This document shows positions 1 to 9,100 of a DNA stretch of 64,000 nucleotides, piece by piece. Both the position numbers and the translations under genes were made by a program. The stretch covers positions 1 through 64,000 of the forward strand of contig CAVOLE010000024.1 in NCBI GenBank assembly GCA_963696665.1, given 5' to 3'. Origin of the DNA: Roseiarcus sp963696665. Its GTDB lineage: Bacteria > Pseudomonadota > Alphaproteobacteria > Rhizobiales > Beijerinckiaceae. The notes under the pieces were generated by a model. That model worked only from the letters and a program-made list of their open reading frames with translations. It was not told the origin of the DNA and searched no databases. The first letter of the stretch is position 1; every line of letters begins with the position of its first letter.

Positions 1-2
1 CT

Positions 3-1066
3 GTGCTGTTGCAGCTTCTCTATTCGATCCGCTCGGAGCGGCAGCTGGTCGAACGGCTGGAGTTCGACATGCTGTTTCGCTGGTTCGTCGGGTTTACGAT
101 CGACGAAAAGGTGTTCGACGCCTCGACCTTCTCGAAGAACCGCGACCGCCTGCTCACCCACGCGATCGCGCAAGAATTTCTGTCTTCGCTCCTCGGCCTG
201 CCGGAGGTGAAGGGGCTTCTGAGCGCCGAGCATTTTTCGGTCGATGGAACGCTGTTGAAAGCCTGGGCGTCGATGAAGAGCTTCCGTCCGAAGGGCGCCT
301 CGGACGAAGGCCCGAGGTCCGGCCCGAGCGATCCGCCTCAACCGGGGCGCAATGGCGAGATCGACTTCCGCAAGACCAAGCGGTCGAACGCGACGCACGC
401 CTCGACGACGGACAAGGACGCGCGCCTTTTCCGCAAGGGCGCCGGGCAGGAGAGCCGTCTTTGCTATCTCGGCCACGCCTTGATGGAGAACCGCAACGGG
501 CTGGTGGCGGCGGCTGAGGCGACGCTGGCGACCGGAACGGCTGAGCGCGAGGCGGCGGCGGCTTTCAGCCAGCGCTTGCCCTTTGGCGCGACCCTCGGCG
601 CCGACAAGGGCTACGACGCCGAGGCCTTCGTCGAGGGCCTGAAGGCGCGCGGGATCGAGCCGCATATCGCAATCAACGGGACGGTGAGCAAGCATGGCAA
701 GGCGCGCAAGACCGCCGTTCCGAGCGAGGTCGCCGCGAGTGTGCGCTATGCGGTCAGTCGCGGCTGCGCAAGCGCATCGAGGAAGGCTTCGGCTGGACGA
801 AGACGGTCGGCGGTCTCACGCAGGTGAAGGTGCGCGGCATCGCCAAGGTTCGCGCCGCTTTCGTCTTCGCCATGGCCGCCTACAACATCGTCCGCCTGCC
901 AAAGCTCTTGGGCCGACGGGCGAAGTGCGCCCGGCGGCCTGAAGGGCGAGCGAACAATGACCCGAAGGCAGGCCAGAACCTCAAAATGAGCCGCATCCGC
1001 CGGCAAAAATCGCGCCTCCCTCCCCGGTTGCGCAAACGCAGTGACTTTTTCAGCACCCTTAAATAG
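3..1066 (+). pseudogene. IS5-type transposase, frameshifted and cut by the window edge
   Basis: This is a DDE transposase of the IS5/IS1182 kind. The N-terminal region shows the conserved DASTFSKNRDRLL stretch, then a charged linker with FRKTKRSNATHASTTDKDARL, and the DDE-domain segment GADKGYDAEAFVEGL. The frame breaks near position 774; the family C-terminus (RKRIEEGFGWTKTVGGL, then AAYNIVRLPKLL) continues in another frame to the stop at 1064-1066, which fits loss of one base. The true N-terminus lies left of the window. The C-terminus ends FFSTLK, like relatives ending FFSSLL. The gene abuts the CTAG-containing repeats at 1067, which suggests that a CTAG was the insertion target. Confidence 0.85.
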
Positions 1067-1140
1067 CTAGCGTTTACTAGCGTTTATTTTTGCGAATCGA
1101 GACTTTTCAAGGGGTTACCACAGAAAAAATAAAAAAATCT
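1067..1140 (-). repeat. Dispersed iteron-bearing repeat element, copy 1
   Basis: Two perfect tandem 10-mers CTAGCGTTTA lie at 1067-1086. They are followed by the core at 1093-1118 (read on the minus strand: GTAACCCCTTGAAAAGTC then TCGATTCG) and a T-rich tract (1123-1138, minus strand). Core, iterons and T-tract recur at 38229-38338, and the core recurs again at 14189-14215. The insertion sequence to the left ends exactly at the first CTAG, so this copy is probably truncated by that insertion. Confidence 0.8.
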
Positions 1141-1239
1141 CCCCGGTAGCTCGCGTGTGAGGTTGTGACCAAACGTATCAGACAGCCTGCCGCGCCCGAC
1201 TGCGGGCCAAGCGCGGATCAATTCCCTGAATAAGGTTTA

Positions 1240-1268
1240 GGTATAGCGCGTATTTCCGTTTTTGTCAA
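1240..1268 (-). promoter_or_regulatory. Sigma70-type promoter of repeat element copy 1
   Basis: On the minus strand a consensus -35 TTGACA (1263-1268) is separated by 17 bases from a -10-like TATACC (1240-1245). Transcription would start near 1233 and run into the T-tract and core of repeat copy 1. The first bases, TTGACAAAAAC followed by a purine and GAAA, match those of the promoter at 38064 that precedes copy 3. Confidence 0.5.
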
Positions 1269-1370
1269 CAATTCGCTTTCGACACAATTCACTGTCGATA
1301 CAATTTTGCAAAAATCATCGCCGGGCGTTGGGCGGCGTCCCCATACGCCGAGCGCCGGACGGCCGGCGGG

Positions 1371-1511
1371 TCAACGAGAAAGCAGGAAGGCTCCAGGAGT
1401 CCGTCTCGATAGATACTTCTGCGTCATGACCACGTAGATTGCGAAAAATACGCGCGGGCCTCCGCGCGCGCGCTTTGCCACTTCAATCTCTTTTTGGATA
1501 TCTTTCGGCAT
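1371..1511 (-). CDS. Possible small protein, 46 aa
   Basis: A short minus-strand frame starts at an ATG preceded by the purine-rich GGGGCGGCGAAG and encodes a basic peptide beginning MPKDIQKEIEVAKRARGG, then a short hydrophobic run RVFFAIYVVM, ending GAFLLSR. It lies 93 bases downstream of ecm on the same strand. I do not recognise the family. The only support is the open frame, the plausible ribosome site and the mixed charge/hydrophobic composition, so it may be chance. Confidence 0.22.
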   Translation of the reverse strand: MPKDIQKEIEVAKRARGGPRVFFAIYVVMTQKYLSRRTPGAFLLSR

Positions 1512-1604
1512 CTTCGCCGCCCCGAAGATTCGAACCCTGTAATATAACGCGACGTCCTTAACGCTCGTGCGAGCGGCGCGCGTCCTCAGACGCCGGTTCG
1601 ATCC

Positions 1605-3614
1605 TCACCGGCTGCCCATACCCGCCGCATCAAAGCGCGCTTCGACCTCTTTCACGATCGCGCCCAAAATGCCGTTGATCTCAAAATCCTTGGGCGTATA
1701 GACCGCGGCAACTCCCGCCGCCCTCAAGCGCTCCGCGTCGGCGGGGGGAATGATGCCGCCGACGATTAAAGGCACGCGTTCGAGTCCGGCCGCGCGCAAG
1801 AGCCTGAGCACCTCCTCGGCGAGGGCGATATGCGAGCCCGACAGGATCGATAAGCCCACGCAGTGGACGCCCGACTTCGCCGCCTCGACGATCTCGGCCG
1901 GGGTGAGGCGGATGCCGTGGTAGACGACGTCCATGCCGGCGTCCGTGGCGCGCGCCGCAATCTGCTCGGCGCCGTTGGAATGGCCGTCGAGGCCCGGCTT
2001 GCCGACCAGGAACCGCATCCGGCGGCCGAGCTTGAGCGAGACGCGCTCGACCTCTCCGCGCAACGGGTCGAGGTCCGCGGCCTCCTGGCGGGCGCGCGGC
2101 GAGACGCCGGTCGGGGCGTGAAAGACCCCGAACTCCGCCCTGAGCGCGTCGCCCCATTCGCCGGTCGTGGCGCCGGCCTTGGCCGCTTCGATCGAGGCGG
2201 GCATGATGTTCGCGCCGCTTGCGGCTGCGGACCTCAGCGCCCGCAGCGCGTCGCGCACGCGCCCCTCGTCGCGCTGAGCCCGCCACGCCTGGAGCCTAGC
2301 GACCTGCTCGGCCTCCGCTGCGGCCGAGGGAACCATGATCGAGTTCTCGCCAGCCGTCAGCGGCGAAGGCTCGGAATTGGTGAAAGCGTTGACGCCGACG
2401 ACGATCTGCTCGCCGCGCTCAATTCGCTCGAGGCGGCGGGTGTTGGATTCGACGAGCTTCGCTTTGAGCGCGCCCATCTCGATCGCCTTGACGGCGCCCC
2501 CCATGGCGTCGATGGCGGCGATTTCCGCTTGCGCTTCGCTTTTCAGCTTGGCGACCAGCGCGTCCACCTCCTTGCTGCCCTCGAAAATGTCGCCGAATTC
2601 GAGCAAGTCGGTCTCGTAGGCCATGATCTGCTGCAAGCGCAGCGACCATTGTTGGTCGAACGGCCGCGGCAGGCCGAGCGCCTCGTTCCACGCCGGCAAT
2701 TGCACGGCGCGGGCGCGCGCTTTCTTCGATAGGACAACCGACAGCATCTCAATGAGAATGCGATAGACGTTGTTCTCAGGCTGCCGCTCGGTCAGTCCGA
2801 GCGAATTGACCTGGACGCCGTAGCGGAAGCGGCGTTTGGAAGGATCCTGAACGCCGAAGCGGTCGCGGGTGATCTCGTCCCACAATTCGACGAACGCCCG
2901 CATCTTAGCGAGTTCTGTGACGAAGCGCATGCCGGCGTTGACGAAGAACGACATCCGGCCGACGACCTCCGCAAAACCTGCCTCGTCGACCTCGCTCGAT
3001 TGGCGGACCCGGTCGAGCACGGCGATCGCGGTGGCCAGCGCGTAGGAAAGCTCCTGGACCGGCGTCGCGCCGGCTTCCTGCAGGTGGTAGGAGCACACGT
3101 TCATCGGGTTCCACTTCGGCGTCTCTTTGGCGCCGAACAGGATCATGTCCTTGGTCAGCCTGAGCGAGGCGTCGGGCGGGAAGACGTAGGATCCGCGGGC
3201 CAGATATTCCTTGATGATGTCGTTCTGGGTCGTCCCCTGAAGCTGGCGGCGGGGCGCGCCCTGCTCGTCGGCAATCGCTATGTAGAGGGCCATCAGCCAG
3301 GGCGCGGTGGCGTTGATGGTCATCGACGTGTTCATCGATGCGAGCGGAATGCCCTCGAACAAAGCGCGCATATCGCCGATATGGGAGATCGCGACGCCGA
3401 CCTTGCCGACCTCGCCGCGCGCAAGCGGGTGGTCGCTGTCGAGCCCGGTCTGGGTCGGCAGGTCGAAGGCGATTGACAGCCCCGTCTGCCCCTTGGCCAG
3501 GTTCTGGCGATAGAGCTTGTTCGATTCCCGCGCAGTCGAATGGCCGGCGTAGGTGCGGAAGATCCAGGGCTCGTCGCGACGCGACGCCTCTGTTCGTCCC
3601 TTCGCCTCAGCCAT
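1605..3614 (-). CDS. ecm: Ethylmalonyl-CoA mutase
   Basis: An adenosylcobalamin-dependent mutase that converts ethylmalonyl-CoA to methylsuccinyl-CoA in the ethylmalonyl-CoA pathway. The 669-residue protein has the N-terminal acyl-CoA mutase barrel (SIAFDLPTQTGLDSDHP near residue 48, then TMTINATAPWLMALYIA) and a C-terminal B12-binding domain with the cobalt-ligating DxHxxG signature in GLDGHSNG near residue 543. Length and motif order fit Ecm/MeaA rather than the longer methylmalonyl-CoA mutase large subunit. Its divergent neighbour ccr makes the substrate for the preceding epimerase step, which strongly supports the assignment. The ATG start follows a short intergenic region of about 200 bases before the small membrane gene. 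Confidence 0.93.
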   Translation of the reverse strand: MAEAKGRTEASRRDEPWIFRTYAGHSTARESNKLYRQNLAKGQTGLSIAFDLPTQTGLDSDHPLARGEVGKVGVAISHIGDMRALFEGIPLASMNTSMTINATAPWLMALYIAIADEQGAPRRQLQGTTQNDIIKEYLARGSYVFPPDASLRLTKDMILFGAKETPKWNPMNVCSYHLQEAGATPVQELSYALATAIAVLDRVRQSSEVDEAGFAEVVGRMSFFVNAGMRFVTELAKMRAFVELWDEITRDRFGVQDPSKRRFRYGVQVNSLGLTERQPENNVYRILIEMLSVVLSKKARARAVQLPAWNEALGLPRPFDQQWSLRLQQIMAYETDLLEFGDIFEGSKEVDALVAKLKSEAQAEIAAIDAMGGAVKAIEMGALKAKLVESNTRRLERIERGEQIVVGVNAFTNSEPSPLTAGENSIMVPSAAAEAEQVARLQAWRAQRDEGRVRDALRALRSAAASGANIMPASIEAAKAGATTGEWGDALRAEFGVFHAPTGVSPRARQEAADLDPLRGEVERVSLKLGRRMRFLVGKPGLDGHSNGAEQIAARATDAGMDVVYHGIRLTPAEIVEAAKSGVHCVGLSILSGSHIALAEEVLRLLRAAGLERVPLIVGGIIPPADAERLRAAGVAAVYTPKDFEINGILGAIVKEVEARFDAAGMGSR

Positions 3615-3815
3615 TCATTCGCTCGCTTGTAAGCGCTCGCGGCCCGGTCGGTCCTGGCGCCCTCGTCCGAAGAATTGTGCAGAGCACAATTACAGAAAAT
3701 GTCGCGCGACGCCACAACCTCGCTCGAGGCGGCGCTGCCGCCCATCGCGGCGGCGATCAACCTCCTTCGACTTGCCTTCGGCGCCGCGCCGGGAAAGGAC
3801 TGCGACCGACCGGAT

Positions 3816-4121
3816 TCAGCGTTTGGCGACCGCCGTGACCATCACAACTGTGGTCAACAGCCCGGCGGCGATGGCGATGGTCGTCAGATAAGGATCGTAG
3901 CCGGCGTAGGGTTGGAGCCACCAATCGCGAATGCAAAGCCCCGCATAGGCGCCAAGCATTGCGTAGAAACCGCTCCAGTAGGGACCCATTCCGTAACGGC
4001 CGACGATGTAGTCGATCGCAAAGCCGATAGAGAAGAATACGACAACTGCGCCGAGCGAGAGCGCGACGAAATCGAAACCCGCGAGATCCTCAACGAATTG
4101 CAACAACGGCCAGCTCGACAT
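3816..4121 (-). CDS. Small integral membrane protein of unknown function
   Basis: A 101-residue protein with three likely membrane segments: ALSLGAVVVFFSIGFAIDYI (about 20-39), YWSGFYAMLGAYAGLCI (about 48-64) and a C-terminal AIAAGLLTTVVMVTAVA. It sits on the minus strand between ecm and ccr. No enzymatic motif is visible and I do not recognise a named family. The strong amphipathic/hydrophobic pattern and the fact that neither strand offers a better gene make it credible. Confidence 0.65.
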   Translation of the reverse strand: MSSWPLLQFVEDLAGFDFVALSLGAVVVFFSIGFAIDYIVGRYGMGPYWSGFYAMLGAYAGLCIRDWWLQPYAGYDPYLTTIAIAAGLLTTVVMVTAVAKR

Positions 4122-4346
4122 CGCCGCAGGTCCCTATCCCGCCTCGACCGCCGAATTGTCCAGGGCCGATCCGATTTGCTTACGCTTGATTTCCTGCCGC
4201 CCCGTAAATTCCATCGCAGACAAGCGAAACCGTTGACCAAAAGTCGGATTGATTTTCGAAGCCTGCAAGCGCAATGGTTGATTGTGCGCCGCAACAGAAG
4301 AACCCGCTCCAGTTCCCCAGGCGCACTGCGGAACCCAGAGGGAGCC

Positions 4347-5633
4347 ATGAACACTCACCCCATGGGCGCCGAGTCGCTTGCCGCGGCGCTGAACAAGGAT
4401 CTCTACGAGATAGGCGAGATTCCGCCGCTAGGTCACGTGCCGGCGTCGATGTATGCCTGGGTCGTGCGCAAAGAACGGCATGGACCGCCGGAACAATCGA
4501 TGCAGGTCGAGGTCGTGCCGACATGGACCCTCGACAGCCATGACGTGCTGGTGTTCGTGATGGCGGCCGGGGTCAATTACAACGGCGTCTGGGCGGCGCT
4601 CGGCGAGCCCGTCTCGACGCTCGACGTCCACAAGAACCCTTATCATATCGCCGGTTCCGACGCCTCAGGCATCGTCTGGGCGGTCGGCTCCAAGGTCAAA
4701 AGGTGGAAGGTCGGCGACGAGGTCGTGGTCCACTGCAACCAGGACGACGGCGACGACGAGGAGTGCAATGGCGGCGACCCGATGTTCTCCGCCTCGCAAC
4801 GCATTTGGGGCTACGAAACGCCGGACGGCTCTTTCGCCCAGTTCTGCCGGGTGCAGGACCGACAGCTCATGGCCCGCCCCAAGCACCTGACCTGGGAGGA
4901 GGCGGCCTCCTACACGCTCACCCTCGCCACCGCCTACCGCATGCTGTTCGGCCACGAGCCGCATCGGCTGAAGCCCGGCGACAACGTGCTGGTCTGGGGC
5001 GCCTCCGGGGGATTGGGCGTGTTCGGGGTCCAGCTCTGCGCGGCGGCCGGCGCAAACGCCATCGGCGTCATCTCCGATGAAACGAAGCGGGAGTACGTGA
5101 TGTCGCTCGGGGCCAAGGGCGTCATCAACCGCAAGGACTTTAATTGCTGGGGCCAACTGCCGAAGGTCAATTCGCCCGCCTACAACGCCTACATGGCGGA
5201 GGCCCGCAAGTTCGGTAAGGCGATCTGGAGCATCACTGAAAAGAAGGATGTCGACACGGTCTTCGAACATCCGGGCGAGCAGACGTTCCCGGTGTCGTGC
5301 TTCGTGGTGAAGCGCGGCGGCATGGTGGTGTTCTGCGCCGGCACGACGGGCTTCAACATCACCTTCGACGCCCGCTTTGTCTGGATGCGGCAAAAGCGCA
5401 TCCAGGGGTCGCATTTCGCCAATCTCAAGCAGGCTTCGGCCGCCAACAAATTCGTGATCGACCGGCGGATAGACCCCTGCATGTCGGAAGTCTTCCCGTG
5501 GACGGAGATCCCAGCCGCCCACACCAAAATGTGGAAGAATGAGCACAAGCCCGGCAACATGGCGGTGCTCGTCAACGCGCCGAAGACGGGATTGCGCACG
5601 TTCGAGGACGTGCTTGACGCTGCGCGAAGATAA
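4347..5633 (+). CDS. ccr: Crotonyl-CoA carboxylase/reductase
   Basis: An NADPH-dependent reductive carboxylase that turns crotonyl-CoA and CO2 into ethylmalonyl-CoA, the key step of the ethylmalonyl-CoA pathway. The 428-residue protein is a medium-chain dehydrogenase/reductase: GroES-like N-terminal half (VMAAGVNYNGVWAALGEPV), the insert VVVHCNQDDGDDEECNGGDP, and a Rossmann motif GASGGLGVFGVQL near residue 218. The start is the ATG at 4347, preceded by CAGAGGGAGCC; the frame is open further upstream, but that stretch reads as low-complexity, non-homologous sequence. Divergent from ecm. Glutaryl-CoA dehydrogenase at 38.5 kb produces its substrate crotonyl-CoA. Confidence 0.95.
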   Translation: MNTHPMGAESLAAALNKDLYEIGEIPPLGHVPASMYAWVVRKERHGPPEQSMQVEVVPTWTLDSHDVLVFVMAAGVNYNGVWAALGEPVSTLDVHKNPYHIAGSDASGIVWAVGSKVKRWKVGDEVVVHCNQDDGDDEECNGGDPMFSASQRIWGYETPDGSFAQFCRVQDRQLMARPKHLTWEEAASYTLTLATAYRMLFGHEPHRLKPGDNVLVWGASGGLGVFGVQLCAAAGANAIGVISDETKREYVMSLGAKGVINRKDFNCWGQLPKVNSPAYNAYMAEARKFGKAIWSITEKKDVDTVFEHPGEQTFPVSCFVVKRGGMVVFCAGTTGFNITFDARFVWMRQKRIQGSHFANLKQASAANKFVIDRRIDPCMSEVFPWTEIPAAHTKMWKNEHKPGNMAVLVNAPKTGLRTFEDVLDAARR

Positions 5634-5771
5634 AGTGGAGGCGGAACCCCAGGCTTAAGGGATTTGCCTTCGTTCGCACGAGCCGGTAAAGCGATTTTTT
5701 CCCTGACGTCCCGGCGGCTTTCCGCGCGAGACCGCCTGGCGGCGTTGAGCGAACGAGAACGAATAAGCGCG

Positions 5772-6479
5772 ATGGCCGCGACGCAGGACAGGGACCAACG
5801 AAAACGCGAGGCGGCTGAGCGCGCGCTCCAATTGGTGAAGCCCGGCATGAAGCTCGGTCTCGGGAGCGGCTCGACCGCGCGCCACTTCGTCGATCTCGTG
5901 GGCGAACGGGTCAAAGCCGGTCTCGACGTCCGCTGCGTTGCGACCTCGGAGACGACGGCCGCGCAGGCGAAGGCGCTCGGCATTCCGCTCGGAACGCTCG
6001 ACGACATTCCGGAGCTCGATCTGACGGTCGATGGGGCCGACGAAGTCGATCCCAAGCTCAGGTTGATCAAAGGCGGCGGCGGGGCGCTCTTGCGCGAGAA
6101 GATCGTCGCCTCGGCTTCGAGGCGGATGGCGGTCATCGCCAATTCGACCAAGCTCGTGCCGCGCCTCGGCGCCTTTCCATTGCCGATCGAGGTCGTCCCG
6201 TTCGGCCTGGCGGCGACGAGGCGGCATATCGAACGCGCCTTCGCTGAGCTCAAGCTGGCCGGGCCGATCCGTTTGCGAGGGCAATCCTCGCCCTTCGTCA
6301 CCGACGGCGGCCACTATATTCTCGACTGTTCGCTCGGCGCCATCGCCGATCCCGAAGCGTTGAGCCGAAGCCTGTCGCCGATCCCCGGCGTCGTCGAACA
6401 CGGGCTGTTCATCGGCCTTGCGCGCACGGCGATCATCGCCGGCGCCGACGGCGTCGAAGTCCTTGGCGACCCGAACTGA
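5772..6479 (+). CDS. rpiA: Ribose-5-phosphate isomerase A
   Basis: Interconverts ribose-5-phosphate and ribulose-5-phosphate in the pentose phosphate pathway. The 235-residue protein carries the family signatures GLGSGSTARHFVDLVGE (about residue 31), TVDGADEVDPKLRLIKGGGG (about 85-104; contains the catalytic Asp pair) and ALLREKIVA. I chose the ATG at 5772 rather than the open-frame start at 5664, because the extra 36 residues are unlike any RpiA and family length is about 220-235. A DUF2059 gene follows 31 bases downstream and may be co-transcribed. Confidence 0.95.
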   Translation: MAATQDRDQRKREAAERALQLVKPGMKLGLGSGSTARHFVDLVGERVKAGLDVRCVATSETTAAQAKALGIPLGTLDDIPELDLTVDGADEVDPKLRLIKGGGGALLREKIVASASRRMAVIANSTKLVPRLGAFPLPIEVVPFGLAATRRHIERAFAELKLAGPIRLRGQSSPFVTDGGHYILDCSLGAIADPEALSRSLSPIPGVVEHGLFIGLARTAIIAGADGVEVLGDPN

Positions 6480-6510
6480 AAATCGAAGCTCGCATGCCCA
6501 GGAGTCATTG

Positions 6511-7080
6511 ATGCCCGCCCGCGCCGGAATCGCCCGAGGCCGTCTCGCTTTCTTCATGTTCGCCGCCTTGAGCGTCTCGGCGCAGGCGGCCAACACAACT
6601 CCGCCCGCGGCTCCTGCGGCTCCTGCAGCCCCGGCGCCGACGACGGCCGCGCCGGCGGCGCCGTCGCCCGCGGCTCTTATCGCGGCCGATAAGATCCTCA
6701 ACACCATCGGCCTTAAGCAGTCGATCGCGATCGTCGTTCCCGGCATGATGCAGGAGCTCGAAACAAACGTCACCCGGACGCGGCCGGAAATCAGGGATTC
6801 GCTGCGCGCCACCCTGAAGGCGATCCAACCCGAATTCGATCTGACCGCGAAGCAGACCTACATCCAGGCGGAGAGCCTGCTCGCTTCGCAAATGTCCGAG
6901 CAGGACATCACCCAGGTCGCGGCCTTCTTTGAGAGTCCCGCGGGCAAGAAATATGTTCAGGTCACTCCTATCTTTCTTCAGAACCTCGCTAACGTCACCG
7001 GAGCCTGGCGCGAAAAGCTGTCGACGGACATCCTCGAGCGCGCCCGCCAGGAGATGAAGAAGAAGGGCGTCGATTTCTAG
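6511..7080 (+). CDS. DUF2059 family exported protein
   Basis: A 189-residue protein with a signal peptide (RGRLAFFMFAALSVSAQAA), a low-complexity Ala/Pro/Thr linker (about 30-56) and a C-terminal DUF2059 domain, recognisable from ESLLASQMSEQDITQVAAFF and SPAGKKYVQVTP. It is presumably periplasmic; the molecular function of DUF2059 is not established. The ATG at 6511 has an AGGAG eight bases upstream. It sits between rpiA and gor on the same strand. Confidence 0.85.
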   Translation: MPARAGIARGRLAFFMFAALSVSAQAANTTPPAAPAAPAAPAPTTAAPAAPSPAALIAADKILNTIGLKQSIAIVVPGMMQELETNVTRTRPEIRDSLRATLKAIQPEFDLTAKQTYIQAESLLASQMSEQDITQVAAFFESPAGKKYVQVTPIFLQNLANVTGAWREKLSTDILERARQEMKKKGVDF

Positions 7081-7126
7081 CCAAGCGCGTTCCATCCTGG
7101 GGCTTGGGGGCCATAGGGGCTGAACG

Positions 7127-8515
7127 ATGGCGTTCGACGTCGATTTCTTCGTTATTGGCGCAGGGTCGGGCGGCGTGCGCGCGGCGCGAATCGCCTCCGG
7201 TCACGGCGCCACGACCCTGGTGGCCGAGGAGAGCCGCGTCGGCGGGACATGCGTCATCCGCGGCTGCGTGCCGAAGAAGCTCTATGTCTACGCCAGCCGC
7301 TTCGCCGACGACTTCCGCGACGCCGCGGGGTTCGGCTGGAACGTTGGCCAGCCGACCTTCGACTGGCCGACCCTGGTTGCGGCCAAGGACAAGGAGATCA
7401 GCCGGCTTTCCGACGCCTATCGCCAAAATTTGGCGCGCTCCGGCGCCAAGCTCGTCGAGCAGCGGGCGATCGTCGTCGACCCCCACCGGGTGCGGCTTGC
7501 GGACGGACGCGAGATCTCCGCCCGCCATATTCTCATCGCCTGCGGCTCGCGTCCCGTCATGCCGTCGGGCGTCGAGGGAATGGAGCACGCGATCACCTCG
7601 AACGAGGTCTTCGATCTCTCTGTCTTTCCCCGCCGGCTTCTCGTGGTCGGCGGCGGCTATATCGCGATCGAGTTCGCATCGTTGTTTGAGCGCCTGGGGT
7701 CTGAGGTCACGATGGCCATGCGCGGCCTGAACGTCTTGCGCGGCTTCGACGACGACATGCGCAACGGGATGCGCGACGCGATGGCGAAGGCCGGCGTTGC
7801 GCATCGGTTTGGCTGCCTGCCGACGGGAATCGAAAAGAGACCCGACGGGACGTTGCGCGTAACCCTGTCCGACAACTCCATCATCGAAGTCGACCAGGTT
7901 TTGTTCGCGACCGGCCGCAACCCCAACACCAAAGGCCTTGGCCTCGAGGCGGCCGGGGTCGAGCTCAGCCCGGCGCATGGGGCGGTGGAGGTCGACGAGA
8001 ATCTGACCAGCACCGTGCCCTCGATCCACGCGATCGGCGACGCCACGCACCGGGTCGACCTCACCCCGGTCGCCATTCGCGAGGGCCACGTGCTGGCCGA
8101 TCGGCTGTTCGGACCGGGCGCGCCGCCCATCCGCTACGACACGATCGGAAGCACGGTGTTCGGCACGCCCGAATTGGGCGCGGTCGGCCTGACGGAAAGG
8201 GAGGCCTTGGAGCGGTTCCCGAAAGTCGACATCTACAAGACGGACTTCCGGCCGCTGCGGGCGACGGTGTCCGGCGGCCCCGAGCGCACCATCATGAAGC
8301 TCGTCGTCGACGGTTCGACACAGCGCATCGTGGGAGCCCATATTCTCGGAAGCGAGGCGGCCGAGATGATCCAGCTCGTTGCCGTCGCGATGACCATGGG
8401 GGCGACGAAAGCGGACTTCGACGCGACCATCGCCGTACATCCGACCGCCGCCGAGGAACTGGTGACCATGCGCTCGGCCCATGCGCGCTTCGAGGACGGC
8501 ATGGAGATCCCGTAA
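7127..8515 (+). CDS. gor: Glutathione-disulfide reductase
   Basis: A flavoprotein that uses NADPH to reduce oxidised glutathione in the cytoplasm. The 462-residue protein starts with the FAD-binding FVIGAGSGGVRAARIA, has the redox-active disulfide in GGTCVIRGCVPKK (Cys42 and Cys47), a second dinucleotide fold VVGGGYIAIEFA, the FAD motif IHAIGDATHRVDLTPVA, and the C-terminal active-site histidine in AVHPTAAEE near residue 438. Length is typical. A DUF2059 gene precedes it by 46 bases. Confidence 0.95.
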   Translation: MAFDVDFFVIGAGSGGVRAARIASGHGATTLVAEESRVGGTCVIRGCVPKKLYVYASRFADDFRDAAGFGWNVGQPTFDWPTLVAAKDKEISRLSDAYRQNLARSGAKLVEQRAIVVDPHRVRLADGREISARHILIACGSRPVMPSGVEGMEHAITSNEVFDLSVFPRRLLVVGGGYIAIEFASLFERLGSEVTMAMRGLNVLRGFDDDMRNGMRDAMAKAGVAHRFGCLPTGIEKRPDGTLRVTLSDNSIIEVDQVLFATGRNPNTKGLGLEAAGVELSPAHGAVEVDENLTSTVPSIHAIGDATHRVDLTPVAIREGHVLADRLFGPGAPPIRYDTIGSTVFGTPELGAVGLTEREALERFPKVDIYKTDFRPLRATVSGGPERTIMKLVVDGSTQRIVGAHILGSEAAEMIQLVAVAMTMGATKADFDATIAVHPTAAEELVTMRSAHARFEDGMEIP

Positions 8516-8679
8516 GCGCCCGCGCACGAAGTTACGCACACGAATGATTTCAGCGGCTTAACTGCTCTTTCGCGCAACTTTTTCGCTCCTTCAAAAAGAG
8601 CTGGCTCGCGAGTCGCTGGCGCGCCTCATTCTTCGCCGATGTTGGCGCTACGCTGACGGACAAGGGCGAGACATGGGCC

Positions 8680-8874
8680 ATGGCGTTCAAGATTGAGATC
8701 GCACCTCGAGACGACCCGTCGGGGGCGACCGCTTACGCAGTCATCGTGACGATCGACGACCACGAGACCGTTCTAGCCTTCGAGTCCAAAGAGGCCGCGG
8801 AGCGCTTCGCCGAGACCGAGCGCGCGAGGCTCATGGCGCAAGAGCAACAAGCGAGAAGCCCCCCGCCGACGTGA
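8680..8874 (+). CDS. Small conserved-looking hypothetical protein, 64 aa
   Basis: A short acidic/basic protein beginning MAFKIEIAPRDDPSGATAYA and ending in a charged helix (SKEAAERFAETERARLMAQ). The beta-strand-rich first half followed by a helix suggests a small folded domain, but I do not recognise the family. The ATG lies within CCATGG. There is no better gene in the region. Confidence 0.45.
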   Translation: MAFKIEIAPRDDPSGATAYAVIVTIDDHETVLAFESKEAAERFAETERARLMAQEQQARSPPPT

Positions 8875-9043
8875 ACGCCCGCGCCGTCATGACGCCAGGG
8901 CCATCTGTCATTCCCGACGGCCGCAAAGCGGCCGATCGGGAAATCCAGCAGCGCCCGTCCACCCTTGCTTACGACAGGATCCTCGGACCGCCCCAGGCCG
9001 GCTCGCCGGCCAAAAAAGCGGCGCCCGCTTTCGGACTTCAGAC

Positions 9044-9072
9044 TATGCCTAAAAATGCTATATTTAGGCATA
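9044..9072 (+). promoter_or_regulatory. Inverted-repeat operator upstream of parD
   Basis: A perfect 10-bp inverted repeat, TATGCCTAAA (9044-9053) and TTTAGGCATA (9063-9072), separated by nine A/T-rich bases, ends 28 bases before the parD start. ParD-type ribbon-helix-helix antitoxins bind such palindromes to repress their own operon. The spacer contains a TATATT-like -10 box, so a bound dimer would cover the promoter. Confidence 0.7.
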
Positions 9073-9100
9073 GCAGCGACAATGTCACGAGGGCCGCGGC

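Noticed and set aside
1580..1620. T-arm-like GGTTCGATCC next to the ecm stop
   Set aside because: No acceptor, D or anticodon arm can be folded around it, so it is not a tRNA gene.
3675..4346. N-terminal extension of ccr
   Set aside because: The added stretch is unlike Ccr and lies opposite a membrane-protein gene; the ATG at 4347 fits family length.
4665..5546. 293-residue minus-strand frame opposite ccr
   Set aside because: Shadow of ccr with no recognisable domain.
6995..8539. 514-residue minus-strand frame opposite gor
   Set aside because: It is the reverse-strand shadow of a well-supported glutathione reductase gene and has no motif of its own.
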